From positions 682,001 through 746,000 of the forward strand of contig NZ_JQFA01000004.1 of NCBI RefSeq assembly GCF_000763385.1: a DNA stretch of 64,000 nucleotides. The letters run 5' to 3'. Below the pieces are notes generated by a model that ran no database searches, was not told the DNA's origin, and was given only the letters and a program-made list of their open reading frames with translations. The stretch is from Leptolyngbya sp. KIOST-1 (GTDB lineage Bacteria > Cyanobacteriota > Cyanobacteriia > Phormidesmidales > Phormidesmidaceae). Shown in pieces: positions 1 through 9,303 of the stretch. Each line of letters begins with the position of its first letter. Position 1 is the first letter of the stretch. A program made the translations under genes and the position numbers.

Positions 1-701
1 AACTGCGGCAGTACACCGGGCTTGGCACTCAGGGTTTCATTGGCCTTGCGCAGGTAGGTTGGCGACAGGTCAACGCCGTACAGCGACGCCTTGGGCAGAG
101 CATCTCGAACCATGCCCAGGGTACGCCCGGTGCCGCAGGCCACATCCAGCACCTTGGCCCCTGACCCAACGCCAGCGGTGGCCAGCCCCTGCTTGAGGGG
201 AGCCAGAATGCGCCGCCGCATGGGATCAGCGGTGCCGTTAAACAAAATTTCCACCTGGAGGTCGTACAGGTTGGCCGACAGGTCGCTCAGGTAGCCATTG
301 GTCTGATGGTGGAAGTTTTGCAGGTAGTACTTGGGGTAGCCATCGGTGTCCACATCCTCGGTAAAGGTGTGATAGTCGCGCTTGTTGAGCCGGTCCCAGA
401 TATTGGGCAAATCCAGGCAAACCAGCGGATAGAACCGGAAGAAGTCATCCCAGGGGTTGTCGAACAACAGCTCTTTTGGGTAAATTCCAGCCTCGGCATC
501 CTGCCAGTCACGCTCCAGCAAAGCGCTCATCCGCTGCTGCAGCAACTGCAAATCTTTGACATCTAGGGGCTTGGTTTGAATGTGTTTGGGCGGGTTGACC
601 GCCTGCATAACCTGCGTGGTGACAGTTTTGTGGGCCAGCCCAAAGTAACTCTTACCCTGTTGGAAGGCTTGGTAGGCCAGTTTTGTGATGGTGTCAGGCA
701 T
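1..701 (-). CDS. Class I SAM-dependent methyltransferase, partial (3' end outside window)
   Basis: The frame starts at an ATG whose first base is 701 and runs left off the window without a stop, giving 233 visible residues. Residues about 186-197 (VLDVACGTGRTL) are the glycine-rich motif I of class I SAM methyltransferases, followed by an acidic motif II (YGVDLSP) that would hold the SAM ribose. The roughly 180 residues in front of motif I are a long N-terminal region rich in aromatic residues (FFRFYPLVCLDLPNIWDR) of the sort seen in uncharacterised cyanobacterial methyltransferases. The substrate cannot be told from the sequence. No good Shine-Dalgarno precedes the start. The gene stands alone, with 630 bases without genes upstream of it. 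Confidence 0.75.
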   Translation of the reverse strand, partial: MPDTITKLAYQAFQQGKSYFGLAHKTVTTQVMQAVNPPKHIQTKPLDVKDLQLLQQRMSALLERDWQDAEAGIYPKELLFDNPWDDFFRFYPLVCLDLPNIWDRLNKRDYHTFTEDVDTDGYPKYYLQNFHHQTNGYLSDLSANLYDLQVEILFNGTADPMRRRILAPLKQGLATAGVGSGAKVLDVACGTGRTLGMVRDALPKASLYGVDLSPTYLRKANETLSAKPGVLPQ

Positions 702-1332
702 ACGACCAGCAATAAATTATTTATTGGGCGAAGGATATTCTATCGGTGTAAAAGATTGTAACGAAATCTTAGGGGCTATGTGTTCCCCACAGGAGGGGAA
801 CCTGAGGGGAATCCCCAAGGTTCGAGCGGGCGGCAAACAGGTTCACTACCTCTGCAGATACAAGGGGCAAACGGCCGTTTGCCCCTACGAGATGCGCTGA
901 TTTTTTGATGGTACTTGCGTTCAGCAGCGCTCCTGCGGCTAAAGCAGGGATCGACCCCCTACAGGCACATGGATTTCTTGCCGAACCGTCGGTTTAGGCA
1001 TTCCCAGCGCAGCAATGTCCCGCCCTAGAGCGTCGGTACAGTATCTGTTTTGCAGCGAGGCTAGGGGCATGCGAGCCACAACTTCGGCGGTAAGCCAAAG
1101 GTGCTACTGGGGCCATTTCGCTGGCCCCAGACCCCCCGCTTCGCACGGCCTTTGGCCTACGACCAGGGGCGTCGCCCCTACTGGGGCGCAAAGGCAGCTG
1201 TTGGCCGCCCTGGACCCGACGGAAAGGAGCGATCAATCATCGGTTTGAACCTTTGTGCGGCCAAGGAATCGGTAGGAATCTGTAGACCCTGCAATGGCAG
1301 ATGCGAGATCGCAGCCATACTGAATCGGTGCT
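702..1332. other. Gene-free interval with GC-rich palindromes
   Basis: This 631-base stretch lies between the divergent-side start of the methyltransferase and the 3' end of hisS. No reading frame here looks like a protein. It holds several hairpins: GGGGCAAAC/GTTTGCCCC at 864-885, a perfect 9-bp stem CTGGGGCCA/TGGCCCCAG at 1107-1130, and AGGGGCG/CGCCCCT near 1165-1181. The first is shared with 52459-52479, so it belongs to a dispersed palindrome family. Confidence 0.5.
864..885. repeat. Dispersed palindrome GGGGCAAAC-ggcc-GTTTGCCCC
   Basis: A perfect 9-bp inverted repeat around a GGCC core, followed by TACGA. The same arms, with an AACC centre, occur at 52459-52479 and are also followed by TACGA. 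A half-site (GTAGGGGCAAACG) is at about 52389. Such GTAGGGGC... palindromes are common between genes of filamentous cyanobacteria. Their role is unknown. Confidence 0.55.
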
Positions 1333-2646
1333 CTAGGCGCGAGCGCTCTGAATTTGCTGCAAAAGCCCGTCGATGTCGCTGAGCAGAGCGGCCTGGGAGA
1401 GGCTGGTTTGCTCGCCGGAGCCGAGCCACTTAATCTGCACGGTGCCCTGGGCCGCCTCATCGTCGCCCAGGATCAAGCAGGCGGCAGCACCGCTGCGATC
1501 GGCCCGCTTAAACTGTTTGCTGAAGGCGGCACCGCTGAGGTCCAGCTCCACGGCCAGGTTTTGGTGACGCAGTTTTTGGGCGAGCTGGAGGGCGTTGGCT
1601 TCGGCCGCTTCCCCCCGGGAAACCAGGTAGAGATCCGGGGTTGTGGGAGCGGAGGGCTGGAGGGTCTCCAGCAGCAGGGTGAGGCGCTCCAGGCCGATCG
1701 CCCAGCCCACGGCTGGGGTAGCGGGGCCGCCCAGTTCCTCCACCAGGCTGTCGTAGCGACCGCCGCCGCATACGGTCGCCTGCGCCCCCAGGTCCTGGGA
1801 CTGAATTTCAAAGGCGGTGTGGGTGTAGTAGTCTAGCCCCCGCACCAGGCGCGGGTTGAGTTCAAAGGCGATGCCCAGGGCGCTGAGCTGAGCCAACACC
1901 TGATCGAAGTGACGCTTCGACTCGGGGCCAAGGTAGTCCAGAATGCTGGGTGCGGAGGCGGTAATGGCCTGGGTTTGCTCGTCTTTGCTGTCGAGAATGC
2001 GCAGGGGGTTACGGCTGAGGCGATCGCGCGAGTCGGCATCCAGATCTGCCGCGTAGGGAGTCAGGTAGTTGACCAGGGCTTCGCGGTAGCGGGCGCGATC
2101 GCCCCTGTCGCCCACCGAGTTCAGGTAAAAGGTCAGGTTCTGGAGGCCCAGGGCCTGCAAAATGTCGGTGGCCAGGGCAATCACCTCCACATCGGCGCGG
2201 GGGTCGGCGCTGCCCAGCACCTCCACCCCAAGCTGGTGAAACTGCCGCTGGCGGCCCTTTTGGGGGCGCTCGTAGCGAAACATGGGCCCGGTGTACCAGA
2301 GCCGCTGCACGCCGCCCTGGGCATAGAGGCTGTGCTGAACGTAGGCCCGCACCACCCCGGCGGTGTTCTCGGGTCGCAGGGTGCAGCCGCGATCGCCCTT
2401 GTCTTTGAAGCTGTACATCTCCTTGCCCACCACGTCGGTGGCCTCGCCGATGCCCCGCTCAAACAGGGCGGTGGCCTCAAAGGTGGGGGTGCGGATTTCG
2501 CGGTAGGCGGCTCGGCCCAGTAGCTCGCGCGCCGCCGCCTCCACCCGCTGCCAGGTGTGAATGTCGGCCACCTTGATGTCCTGGCCCACAAACTGCGCCT
2601 TGGGCAAAATGTCTTCGGTTCCGGGTAGGGATTGAATTGGCTCCAT
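1333..2646 (-). CDS. hisS: Histidyl-tRNA synthetase
   Basis: Class II aminoacyl-tRNA synthetase that charges tRNA-His. The protein of 437 residues begins MEPIQSLPGTEDILP, where GTEDILP matches the conserved start of HisRS, so the ATG at 2646 is preferred to a start 27 bases further upstream. Motif 2 (TLRPENTAGVVRAY), the histidine-binding HisA loop (LVRGLDYYTHTAFEI) and the HisB loop (VCGGGRYDSL) are all present. The last 100 residues are the anticodon-binding alpha/beta domain (DLYLVSRGEAAEANALQLAQ). Length is normal. It reads toward the methyltransferase; the PedR-like gene ends 66 bases upstream of its start on the same strand. Confidence 0.95.
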   Translation of the reverse strand: MEPIQSLPGTEDILPKAQFVGQDIKVADIHTWQRVEAAARELLGRAAYREIRTPTFEATALFERGIGEATDVVGKEMYSFKDKGDRGCTLRPENTAGVVRAYVQHSLYAQGGVQRLWYTGPMFRYERPQKGRQRQFHQLGVEVLGSADPRADVEVIALATDILQALGLQNLTFYLNSVGDRGDRARYREALVNYLTPYAADLDADSRDRLSRNPLRILDSKDEQTQAITASAPSILDYLGPESKRHFDQVLAQLSALGIAFELNPRLVRGLDYYTHTAFEIQSQDLGAQATVCGGGRYDSLVEELGGPATPAVGWAIGLERLTLLLETLQPSAPTTPDLYLVSRGEAAEANALQLAQKLRHQNLAVELDLSGAAFSKQFKRADRSGAAACLILGDDEAAQGTVQIKWLGSGEQTSLSQAALLSDIDGLLQQIQSARA

Positions 2647-2712
2647 AGCTGAACAGGCGCTCTCAGTGGGCAATTACAGAATCCCCATCATAGCCCCTGT
2701 TGGGGGCAGGCC

Positions 2713-3000
2713 TCAGGCCTCCTGGCTTTCGGGTTTGGCTTCGGGCAGCACGCAGCAGTTGACCTCATCGATGCAGACCTTGCCCGACTGCAGGGCCCAG
2801 CGAAACAGCGCCACCCGATTGCCCGTCGCGGTCTTGGTCAAAATGTTGCTGATGTGGTTGTCCACCGTGCGCTTGCTGATCTCAAGCTGTTCAGAAATTT
2901 CCTGGTTGGTTAGCCCCGATGCCACTAGCTCCACGATCTGTAGCTCCCGATCAGAAAGGCTTCCCTGACCGGGCACCGGAGACATCTCATCGCTTGCCAT
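2713..3000 (-). CDS. pedR: Small LuxR-type HTH regulator, PedR-like
   Basis: A 95-residue protein that is almost nothing but a LuxR/GerE helix-turn-helix (residues 14-72: LSDRELQIVELVASGLTNQEI, then SKRTVDNHISNIL). There is no receiver or ligand domain. After the HTH come three cysteines (Cys76, Cys82, Cys83, in VCIDEVNCCVLPE). This size and cysteine pattern match PedR (Ssl0564 of Synechocystis), a small regulator whose activity is set by thioredoxin-dependent disulfide state in response to photosynthetic electron flow. The match is from memory of the family. The start codon overlaps the reading frame of the divergent DUF4168 gene's untranslated leader, so the two share an upstream region. 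Confidence 0.7.
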   Translation of the reverse strand: MASDEMSPVPGQGSLSDRELQIVELVASGLTNQEISEQLEISKRTVDNHISNILTKTATGNRVALFRWALQSGKVCIDEVNCCVLPEAKPESQEA

Positions 3001-3106
3001 GGCGGTCTATGTCCTTTGTCGTTATGTATATATGCCTATGTCTACTACCACTATAGGCGATCTGGTTTCGGGTAGGCTCTTAGAACGCGTTCTTGGCAGG
3101 GCTGTT

Positions 3107-3547
3107 ATGAATTACGGTTGGACGGCGATCGCGGCCCGTCTGTTGCGGCGGTGGCAACAGGGTTTGATTGGCGGCCTGGTGGCAATTCTGCTGCTGACTG
3201 GCCTTCCCGCCGCGGCCGTAGCCGTTCCCATACCCGACGAGCCTGTCCCCCTCACCACCCCGGCCGCCCCCGATGCCAGCGACATTCCCTCGGAGACCGT
3301 CAGCCGCTTTGTCAGAGCCTATATCGCCGTAGTTAAGCTAATCGAATCCCGCGAGCTGAGTCTCCAGCGGGTCGAAACCGATACTGAATCGCGCCAGATG
3401 CAGCAGGAAATTCAGGCCGCTGCCCTGGAGTTAATTCAGGCCAACGGGCTGACCCTGTCGGCCTACTGGGAACTGCTGGGACTGGCCAACAGTGACCCAG
3501 AATTTCGCGATCGCGTCCTGGCCCAGATCGACGAAGCCAGTACCTAA
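3107..3547 (+). CDS. DUF4168-like exported protein
   Basis: The frame is open from 2999, but the ATG at 3107 gives a protein (146 residues) that opens with a typical export signal: basic residues (ARLLRRWQQG), a hydrophobic run (LIGGLVAILLLTGLPAAAVA) and then a Pro-rich mature start. The mature part (SETVSRFVRAYIAVVKLIES ... ANGLTLSAYWELLGLANSDP) resembles DUF4168, a family of small helical exported proteins common in cyanobacteria and proteobacteria with no firm function. It is divergent from the PedR-like gene and converges on the penicillin-binding protein gene, whose stop lies 10 bases away. Confidence 0.6.
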   Translation: MNYGWTAIAARLLRRWQQGLIGGLVAILLLTGLPAAAVAVPIPDEPVPLTTPAAPDASDIPSETVSRFVRAYIAVVKLIESRELSLQRVETDTESRQMQQEIQAAALELIQANGLTLSAYWELLGLANSDPEFRDRVLAQIDEAST

Positions 3548-3557
3548 TCCCAAGCCC

Positions 3558-5486
3558 TTACGGCTGCACAAACTCCGACGGTCGGCGGAAGTTCTCCACC
3601 GGCACATTGACGAGCGCCCGCTGCATGAAGTCCTTCCACACCGGGGCTGCGTAGGTTCCCCCCGTGGTTCCCCCCCGCATCGGTCTGTAGTTGTCGTTGC
3701 CGATCCACACCGCCGTCGAGAGCTGGGGCACATAACCCACAAACCACACGTCCCGCTGGGAGTCGGTGGTGCCGGTTTTACCGGCAGCGGGGCGGCCAAT
3801 CTGGGCGGCGGTACCCGTACCTCGGGCAATCACCCCCTGCATGACGTCGGTCAGCGAAGCCGCAGCCCAGGGATCCAGCACCAGCTGGGGCTGGGGCGTA
3901 TTGTCCAGCAGCACGTTGCCGCTGCTGTCGCTCACCTGCACAATAAAGGTCGGCTCAGAGTACCAGCCATTGCTGGCAAAGGTGGCATAGGCTCCGGCCA
4001 TCTCCATCGGCGTCAGGTCTACCGCGCCCAGGGGCAGTGAGGTGACGGGCTGCATGGGGCTCTTGATGCCCAGGGTGCGGCACAACTCAATAATTTGGTT
4101 GACCCCGACGGCCTGGCCCAGCTTCACCGCCGGCACATTGCGCGACACCTCCAGGGCGGTGCGAATGGGAATGTTGCCCATAAAACCACCGTCGTAGTTT
4201 CTGGGGCTGTAGTAGCGATAGCCGTCAGGATAGCTCACGGGTGTATCGGCAATGGAGCTGGCGGGCGTGTAGCGACCGGTGGCAAACGCGACGTAGTAGA
4301 CAAAAGGCTTAAAGGCCGATCCCGGCTGCCGATAGGCCTGAATAGCCCGATTGAACTGGCTTTGCTGGTAGTCGACCCCGCCCACCATCGCCTTCACGAA
4401 GTGGGTGCGGGGGTCAATGGCCACCAGGGCCATCTGGTCGGCCACGTGGCGGATGCGGGCATTGTGCCGCTGCACGGTTTCCTCGGCCATCTGCTGCATG
4501 GCCAGGTCAACGGTGGTCTGCACGCGCATACCGCCCTTCAACACTGCCTCGTTGCCGAAGCGCTGCTTCAGCTCCTGCACCGCCGCATCTGTCACGTAGG
4601 GGGAGATGCTGTTGCGGAACGATTTGACCTCACCGATCAGCAGGGGAGCCTCGCGGGCCGCCAGCTCCTCCTCAGGGGAAATCCAGCCCAGCTGCCGCAT
4701 CCGGTTGAGCACAATCGCCTGGCGCTCTTTGGTGGCCTGGTAGTTTTGGAAGGGGCTGTAGTTCTCCGGTGCCTGAATCAGCCCTGCGATCATGGCCGCC
4801 TCGGGCAGGGTCAGGTCTTTGGCCGACTTGTTGAAGTAGCTCTGGGCCGCGGTTTCGGCCCCATAGTTGTTGTGCCCCCAGTACACCTGGTTGAGGTACA
4901 TCTCCAGAATTTCGTCTTTGCTGAAGATCTGCTCCAGGCGCAGGGCCAGCACCGCTTCGGCCACCTTGCGGCTAATGGCGCGCTCGGGGGTCAAAAACAG
5001 GTTTTTCACCAGCTGCATGGTGATGGTGGAGCCCCCTTCCACCGTCGAGCCCGCCGCAACGTTGGCCAGCATAGCCCGGCCCACGCTGCTGGGGTTAATG
5101 CCGTTGTGGGAGTAGAAATAGCTGTCCTCCACCGCCAGTACGGCCCGCTTCAGGTGGGGAGACATGTCATCAATATCGATGACTTCGCGATTGGCCTCAT
5201 CGTGGAGGCTGTGGAGCAGGGTGCCGTTGATGTCGTAGATGTAGCTGGTTTCGCTGGGGACGTAATTGCGCAACACCCGCACATCGGGCAGGTTACGAAA
5301 GCTGATGGCCAGTCCCACCAGTCCGCCCGCCAGCACGGAACTGGCGATCATGGTAGTGCCCAGGAGCGCCGCGGCGGCTACCTGGCCCACATCCTGCACG
5401 TACTTGAGCACGTGGGGAGCCTGGCGCAGGGGCTGCGGCTGAGATCGGCTTTTGTGGCTTTTATGGCGAAGGGTGTTGGTTGACAC
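3558..5486 (-). CDS. Class A penicillin-binding protein (PBP1A family)
   Basis: Bifunctional peptidoglycan glycosyltransferase/transpeptidase of 642 residues, anchored by one N-terminal membrane segment (about residues 32-58) after a basic cytoplasmic tail. The GT51 domain shows the catalytic glutamate in AVEDSYFYSHNG, then GGSTITMQLVKNLFL and EIFSKDEILEMYLNQVYWG-type motifs. The transpeptidase domain has the nucleophile motif SxxK (PGSAFKPF), SxN (SRNVPAVK) and KTG (GKTGTTDSQRDVWFVG). All catalytic motifs are intact. It builds glycan strands and crosslinks them in the periplasm. Length is slightly short for the family, as in other cyanobacterial PBPs without C-terminal extensions. Confidence 0.93.
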   Translation of the reverse strand: MSTNTLRHKSHKSRSQPQPLRQAPHVLKYVQDVGQVAAAALLGTTMIASSVLAGGLVGLAISFRNLPDVRVLRNYVPSETSYIYDINGTLLHSLHDEANREVIDIDDMSPHLKRAVLAVEDSYFYSHNGINPSSVGRAMLANVAAGSTVEGGSTITMQLVKNLFLTPERAISRKVAEAVLALRLEQIFSKDEILEMYLNQVYWGHNNYGAETAAQSYFNKSAKDLTLPEAAMIAGLIQAPENYSPFQNYQATKERQAIVLNRMRQLGWISPEEELAAREAPLLIGEVKSFRNSISPYVTDAAVQELKQRFGNEAVLKGGMRVQTTVDLAMQQMAEETVQRHNARIRHVADQMALVAIDPRTHFVKAMVGGVDYQQSQFNRAIQAYRQPGSAFKPFVYYVAFATGRYTPASSIADTPVSYPDGYRYYSPRNYDGGFMGNIPIRTALEVSRNVPAVKLGQAVGVNQIIELCRTLGIKSPMQPVTSLPLGAVDLTPMEMAGAYATFASNGWYSEPTFIVQVSDSSGNVLLDNTPQPQLVLDPWAAASLTDVMQGVIARGTGTAAQIGRPAAGKTGTTDSQRDVWFVGYVPQLSTAVWIGNDNYRPMRGGTTGGTYAAPVWKDFMQRALVNVPVENFRRPSEFVQP

Positions 5487-5959
5487 GTCGGCTATTCAGG
5501 TCTGCTAAAGATGATTGGGCTGCGTAATGATAGATGCTGGAAGCGACTTTTTAACGGGACTGCTTTTAAAGCGTGGGTAGGCAGCGGCTGGTGACAGTTA
5601 GGCCATTATAATGACCCTCTAGGCAAGTGAACCTGCCTCTGGGCTGACGCTCTATATTAAATGGCCTACGACAGACGGCTGGGGGGAATCGGCTGAGGGC
5701 GATAACCCAGGCCGTCAGCCGGCAGCGATGCCGAGGACGGGCTCGGCGGTCGGGCTCAAAGCGTCGTTTACCCTATTACCCGTTGCCCAGAGTTAGCGAT
5801 CGCAGGCACGCTTATCCTAGCCTCGCAGGTGGTTATAAGGAGAAGCTAAGGGCCAGTTTTGCCAAAATCTATAACATTTGGCCGCGATCGCCCCACCTCT
5901 GCCCCAACTGTCCAGCTCACCCACCCTTCTGCCCACCGATCAACTCGTCTGTACTCACC
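5487..5959. other. Divergent intergenic region between the PBP gene and tyrS
   Basis: 473 bases with no convincing gene. It should hold the promoters of both flanking genes. A TATAAT box is at 5607-5612, but no matching -35 box is visible at the usual distance. An inverted repeat CGGCTGA/TCAGCCG with an inner GGG/CCC pair lies around 5691-5722 and may form a leader hairpin in the tyrS transcript. No T-box was recognised, and none is expected in cyanobacteria. Confidence 0.4.
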
Positions 5960-7192
5960 ATGCCCCAGGCCCACCCCAACCTTCCCCCGGCTCAGTTTGA
6001 GAGCATCTACCGGGGCATTAGCGAGGTCTTCCCGGATCAGCCCAGATCCAGCGACCCTGAGCAAAACCTGGTTCAGCGGCTGCTCCAGAGCGATCGCCCG
6101 CTGCGGGTCAAGCTGGGCATCGATCCCACCGGGGCCGAAATCCACCTGGGCCACAGCATTCCGGTGCGCAAGCTGCGAGCTTTCCAGGATGCGGGCCACA
6201 CCGCTGTGCTGATCATCGGCGACTTTACCGCCCGCATTGGGGACCCCACCGGCAAGTCGGAGGTGCGCCGCCAGCTCAGCGAAGCCGACGTCCAGGCCAA
6301 TGCCAAAACCTACCTGGAGCAGGTGCGCCCCATTCTCGATTTTGATACCCCAGGGCGGCTGGAGGTGCGCTACAACTCCGAGTGGCTTTCGAGCCTGGAT
6401 CTGGGCAAAATTCTGGAGCTGCTCAGCACCATGACCGTAGGGCAGATGCTGGCCAAGGAGGGGTTTTCCGAGCGCTACGGCAAGGGCGACCCGGTGTTCC
6501 TCCACGAGTTTCTCTATCCCCTCATGCAGGGCTACGACTCGGTGGCGGTGCAGTCGGATGTTGAGCTGGGCGGCACCGACCAGAAATTTAACATTGCCGT
6601 TGGCCGCGATCTACAGCGGCACTTTGGCCTGCGGCCCCAGTTTGGCCTGCTGCTGCCCCTGCTGCTGGGCACCGACGGCAGCCAAAAAATGTCAAAGTCC
6701 CTGGGCAACTACGTGGGCCTACAGGAAGACCCGCTCAGCATGTACTCCAAGCTCGAAAAAGTGCCCGATGCCCTGATTGGCGACTACGTTGAGCTGCTGA
6801 CCGCCTTTGACCTCGCCACGCTGCCCGAAAATCCGCGCGATCGCCAAAAGATGCTGGCCCTGGAGGTCACTCGTCAGTTCCACGGGGCGGCGGCGGCCCA
6901 GCAGGCCCAGCAGGCCGCCATCAGCCTGGTGCAGGGAACCGGCGAAACAGCAACCGGCGTACCCGAGTTTTCCCTGGCCGGGATCAACTTCCCGGCCAAG
7001 CTGTTTTACCTGGTGGGGGCCACCGGGCTGTGTGCCAGCAGCAGCGAGGCCCGCCGCCAAATTCAGGGAGGGGCGGTCAAACTGGATGGGGAAAAGGTGA
7101 CCGACCCCAACCAGGAACTGGCCGACCCCGAGGCCCTGGTGGGCAAAGTGGTGCAGGTGGGCAAGAAAAAGTTTGCCCGGCTGGTTCCCTAG
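5960..7192 (+). CDS. tyrS: Tyrosyl-tRNA synthetase
   Basis: Class I aminoacyl-tRNA synthetase of 410 residues. HLGH at residues 62-65 is the HIGH signature, QKMSKSLGN near residue 242 is the KMSKS loop, and the C-terminal 70 residues ([22 protein letters not shown]) are an S4 RNA-binding domain. The frame is open for 59 codons upstream, but that part is Pro/Cys-rich and unlike any TyrRS, and the conserved protein begins at the ATG at 5960. The stop codon TAG lies inside the CTAG end of a 59-bp inverted-repeat element, so the element sets the last bases of the gene. Confidence 0.95.
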   Translation: MPQAHPNLPPAQFESIYRGISEVFPDQPRSSDPEQNLVQRLLQSDRPLRVKLGIDPTGAEIHLGHSIPVRKLRAFQDAGHTAVLIIGDFTARIGDPTGKSEVRRQLSEADVQANAKTYLEQVRPILDFDTPGRLEVRYNSEWLSSLDLGKILELLSTMTVGQMLAKEGFSERYGKGDPVFLHEFLYPLMQGYDSVAVQSDVELGGTDQKFNIAVGRDLQRHFGLRPQFGLLLPLLLGTDGSQKMSKSLGNYVGLQEDPLSMYSKLEKVPDALIGDYVELLTAFDLATLPENPRDRQKMLALEVTRQFHGAAAAQQAQQAAISLVQGTGETATGVPEFSLAGINFPAKLFYLVGATGLCASSSEARRQIQGGAVKLDGEKVTDPNQELADPEALVGKVVQVGKKKFARLVP

Positions 7193-7247
7193 GGGCTGTC
7201 ATCAATTGGCTTTGAGAAGTCCCAGCACTAACCGTTACAGCCCCTAG
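7189..7247. mobile_element. 59-bp MITE-like element, copy A
   Basis: The element runs CTAGGGGCTGT ... ACAGCCCCTAG, with 11-bp perfect terminal inverted repeats including a CTAG at each end. A second element of exactly 59 bp with the same ends is at 34631-34689 in the opposite orientation. The first 19 bases (CTAGGGGCTGTCATCAATT) are identical and the middle differs. CTAG fits the YTAR target duplication of IS5-family transposons, so these could be IS5-related MITEs; that is inference. The tyrS stop (7190-7192) and the linker gene stop (7244-7246) both fall in the CTAG ends. The stem could also act as a bidirectional terminator. Confidence 0.6.
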
Positions 7248-7981
7248 CGGGCGGGCTGCATCAGCAGATGGCGGAGCTTGTCGCGATCGGCGACGGAGAG
7301 CGTGGAGGCAAATTTTTCTAAGTCCTGGGGTCCCATGGTGCTCAGCACCTGGTGCAGCGCGTCTAGCCCCGGAGTCGCTGCCGAGGACGCAGCAGTGGAG
7401 CCAGGTAAACTACAGCTGCCGCCATCGCAGTTCAGCCTCAGATCGTGCCAGATCATCGTGGGGACAATCCAGCCCCGCCGTCCGTGCAGCTCGTGGAGCA
7501 ACACTTCGGTTTCCCAGAAGGTTTTGGGTGAGGGATAGCTTTCCTCGGCCCAGGCGTGGGGCACCGTGAAGCAGCCGAAGTGGCGCAGGTAATCCTCAGA
7601 ATCGAGCAGGGCCGTAATCATGGCTTTTACGCCCTGGCGCATCAAAATGTCGCAGTAATCGTGCATTTCATTCTGGCCGCTGGGAGCACGGCCAATAAAG
7701 TGTTTGAAGCAAAGCTCGATAAATTTAGGGTTTGAAGAGTTGTAGTAAAACTCGTTGAGATAGACCTCGGAATGGCCCAGTTCGCGCAGAAACCGCTTGA
7801 CGCCAATTTTATTGCGCAGAAATTCCGATTCAATTTTGGCCAACTGCTTACGCTCAAATCCGTAGGGCTGCCGTTCTAAAACCTGGGCGTAGATCTGGTG
7901 CAGAGCCGCCTGGCGTTCTTCCCCCGCAGACTGCCGACTCACCGTAATTTCTCTAATTGAAAACTCATCGTTAGACGTCAT
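7244..7981 (-). CDS. Phycobilisome linker-domain protein
   Basis: A 245-residue protein whose residues about 25-160 are a PBS linker domain (PF00427): ALHQIYAQVLERQPYGFER, FLRELGHSEVYLNEFYY, FIELCFKHFIGRAP and DSEDYLRHFGCFTVP are the recurring blocks of the fold. Such domains hold phycobiliprotein hexamers or core cylinders together. The N terminus lacks the usual CpcG opening, and the last 70 residues, with a Ser/Ala linker followed by a short helical end, match no rod or core linker I know. It is therefore called by domain only. The stop TAG lies in the end of the 59-bp element it shares with tyrS. Confidence 0.8.
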   Translation of the reverse strand: MTSNDEFSIREITVSRQSAGEERQAALHQIYAQVLERQPYGFERKQLAKIESEFLRNKIGVKRFLRELGHSEVYLNEFYYNSSNPKFIELCFKHFIGRAPSGQNEMHDYCDILMRQGVKAMITALLDSEDYLRHFGCFTVPHAWAEESYPSPKTFWETEVLLHELHGRRGWIVPTMIWHDLRLNCDGGSCSLPGSTAASSAATPGLDALHQVLSTMGPQDLEKFASTLSVADRDKLRHLLMQPAR

Positions 7982-8125
7982 GGCAAACCTTCCTGCAACA
8001 GAAAAACATCAACCAACCTGTGGCTTACTCCCAGACTGCCCAGGTATAAAATCATGCCAAAGGTTTTGATGTTTTTCTTAACTAAAGCCTGAAGGCTGAT
8101 ACCGCTGGGGCAGAATACAAAACGT

Positions 8126-8166
8126 AAAAATCTTAGCCGTTCAGGGTCTCAAGCGTCCTGAACGGC
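8126..8166 (-). terminator. Rho-independent terminator of rph
   Basis: Read on the minus strand, a perfect 10-bp stem GCCGTTCAGG/CCTGAACGGC (arms 8136-8145 and 8157-8166) with an 11-base loop is followed by TAAGATTTTTACG. It lies just after the rph stop and ahead of the linker gene, so it should separate the two transcripts. Confidence 0.6.
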
Positions 8167-8268
8167 AGGCTTCTCTCCACCGTGCGGCCCTGGTTCGCTT
8201 TGGCCGACGGGCCGAGTCTGCGCTGGGCGGTGGAGGACAGGGCGGGCGATCGCAGCCGTTCCGGACGT

Positions 8269-8985
8269 TTACAGAAATGCGGCCTGCTGGGCCGCCAGCA
8301 GTTGTTTTACGCCTCGTTCACCCACCTCTAAAATCTGGTTCATCTGCTGACGGCTAAAGCTGCCTTCCTCGGCGGTGCCCTGCACTTCAATGATGCTGAG
8401 GTTCTCGTTCAGCACCAGGTTGAAGTCCACTGCCGCCGCCACGTCTTCGTCGTACTGCAGGTCGAGAAAGACCTCGTCTTCAATCAGGCCTACAGAAACG
8501 GCGGCGACGCCGTGCACCAGGGGCGATCGCGCCAGGGTTCCCTGGGCGACCAGGCTCTCTACGGCGTCCTTGAGCGCTACGTAACCGCCGGTAATGGAAG
8601 CGGTGCGGGTGCCCGCATCGGCCTGAATCACGTCGGCATCCACCAGCAGCGTCCGCTCGCCCAGCAGCTCAAAATCCAGGGTCGATCGCAGGCTGCGCCC
8701 GATCAGCCGCTGAATTTCCTGGGTGCGGCCTGACAGTTTGATCAGCTCACGGGGCTGGCGCTGGGGGGTAGCACCGGGCAGCATGCGGTACTCCGCCGTC
8801 AGCCAGCCCCGGCCCGACCCCTGCAAAAAGCGCGGTACGCCCTCTTCGATGGCAACGGTACACAGCACCTGGGTATGGCCGCACCGGGTCAGCACCGACC
8901 CTGCTGAAAAGGTCGTAAACTGGCGCTCAAAGCTCACAGGCCGCAGTTGCTGCGGGTGCCGACCGTCTGGACGTTGCCAAGCCAT
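8269..8985 (-). CDS. rph: Ribonuclease PH
   Basis: Phosphorolytic 3'-5' exoribonuclease of 238 residues that trims tRNA 3' ends. It opens [19 protein letters not shown], with the family's R-x-D-G-R-x-x-x-x-LRP start, and carries the conserved [18 protein letters not shown] and [18 protein letters not shown] blocks that form the phosphate and RNA site. Length is that of the family. The start ATG at 8985 places the conserved first motif within six residues of the N terminus. A strong terminator follows on the same strand. Confidence 0.95.
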   Translation of the reverse strand: MAWQRPDGRHPQQLRPVSFERQFTTFSAGSVLTRCGHTQVLCTVAIEEGVPRFLQGSGRGWLTAEYRMLPGATPQRQPRELIKLSGRTQEIQRLIGRSLRSTLDFELLGERTLLVDADVIQADAGTRTASITGGYVALKDAVESLVAQGTLARSPLVHGVAAVSVGLIEDEVFLDLQYDEDVAAAVDFNLVLNENLSIIEVQGTAEEGSFSRQQMNQILEVGERGVKQLLAAQQAAFL

Positions 8986-9303
8986 ACAAGGTGCCTAACA
9001 TAGATACTGAGGTGCCCGGTTGCCAACCCCGTGTGCCACCAGAATACAGCAACCGACTGCGGCTGGCCTGGTTTTTCAGCTTCCCTCCAGATTGATCCCG
9101 GGGGCAGGGCGCGATCGCCTTCCCGCTCGAAGTACGCCCGTACTCTGCAATACATATAGAGTAATTTGACGATTCATCTCCGGGAAATCACGCTATATTT
9201 AGCCCAGCCATCACGGCTGCCCAACATCCTTGCTCTGCTCCAGGCTATTCCCATGCGGGTAGTTTAGGGCGGTCACCTTTCCTGGCCTCTGCTGTAATTG
9301 CCC
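8986..9303. other. Divergent intergenic region, rph / CobO-like gene
   Basis: 318 bases between two divergently read genes. It includes a TTGACG (about 9167) and a TATATT (about 9195), but they are 22 bases apart, too far for a standard promoter. A small hairpin CAGCC/GGCTG lies near 9206. No gene is seen. Confidence 0.4.

Noticed and set aside
702-1332. tRNA or structured RNA gene in the left interval
   Set aside because: A GGTTCGA string at about 820 is not part of a cloverleaf, and the hairpins are those of dispersed repeats.
4095-5483. 462-codon open frame on the plus strand
   Set aside because: Antisense to the penicillin-binding protein; His/Val/Gly-rich shadow without motifs.
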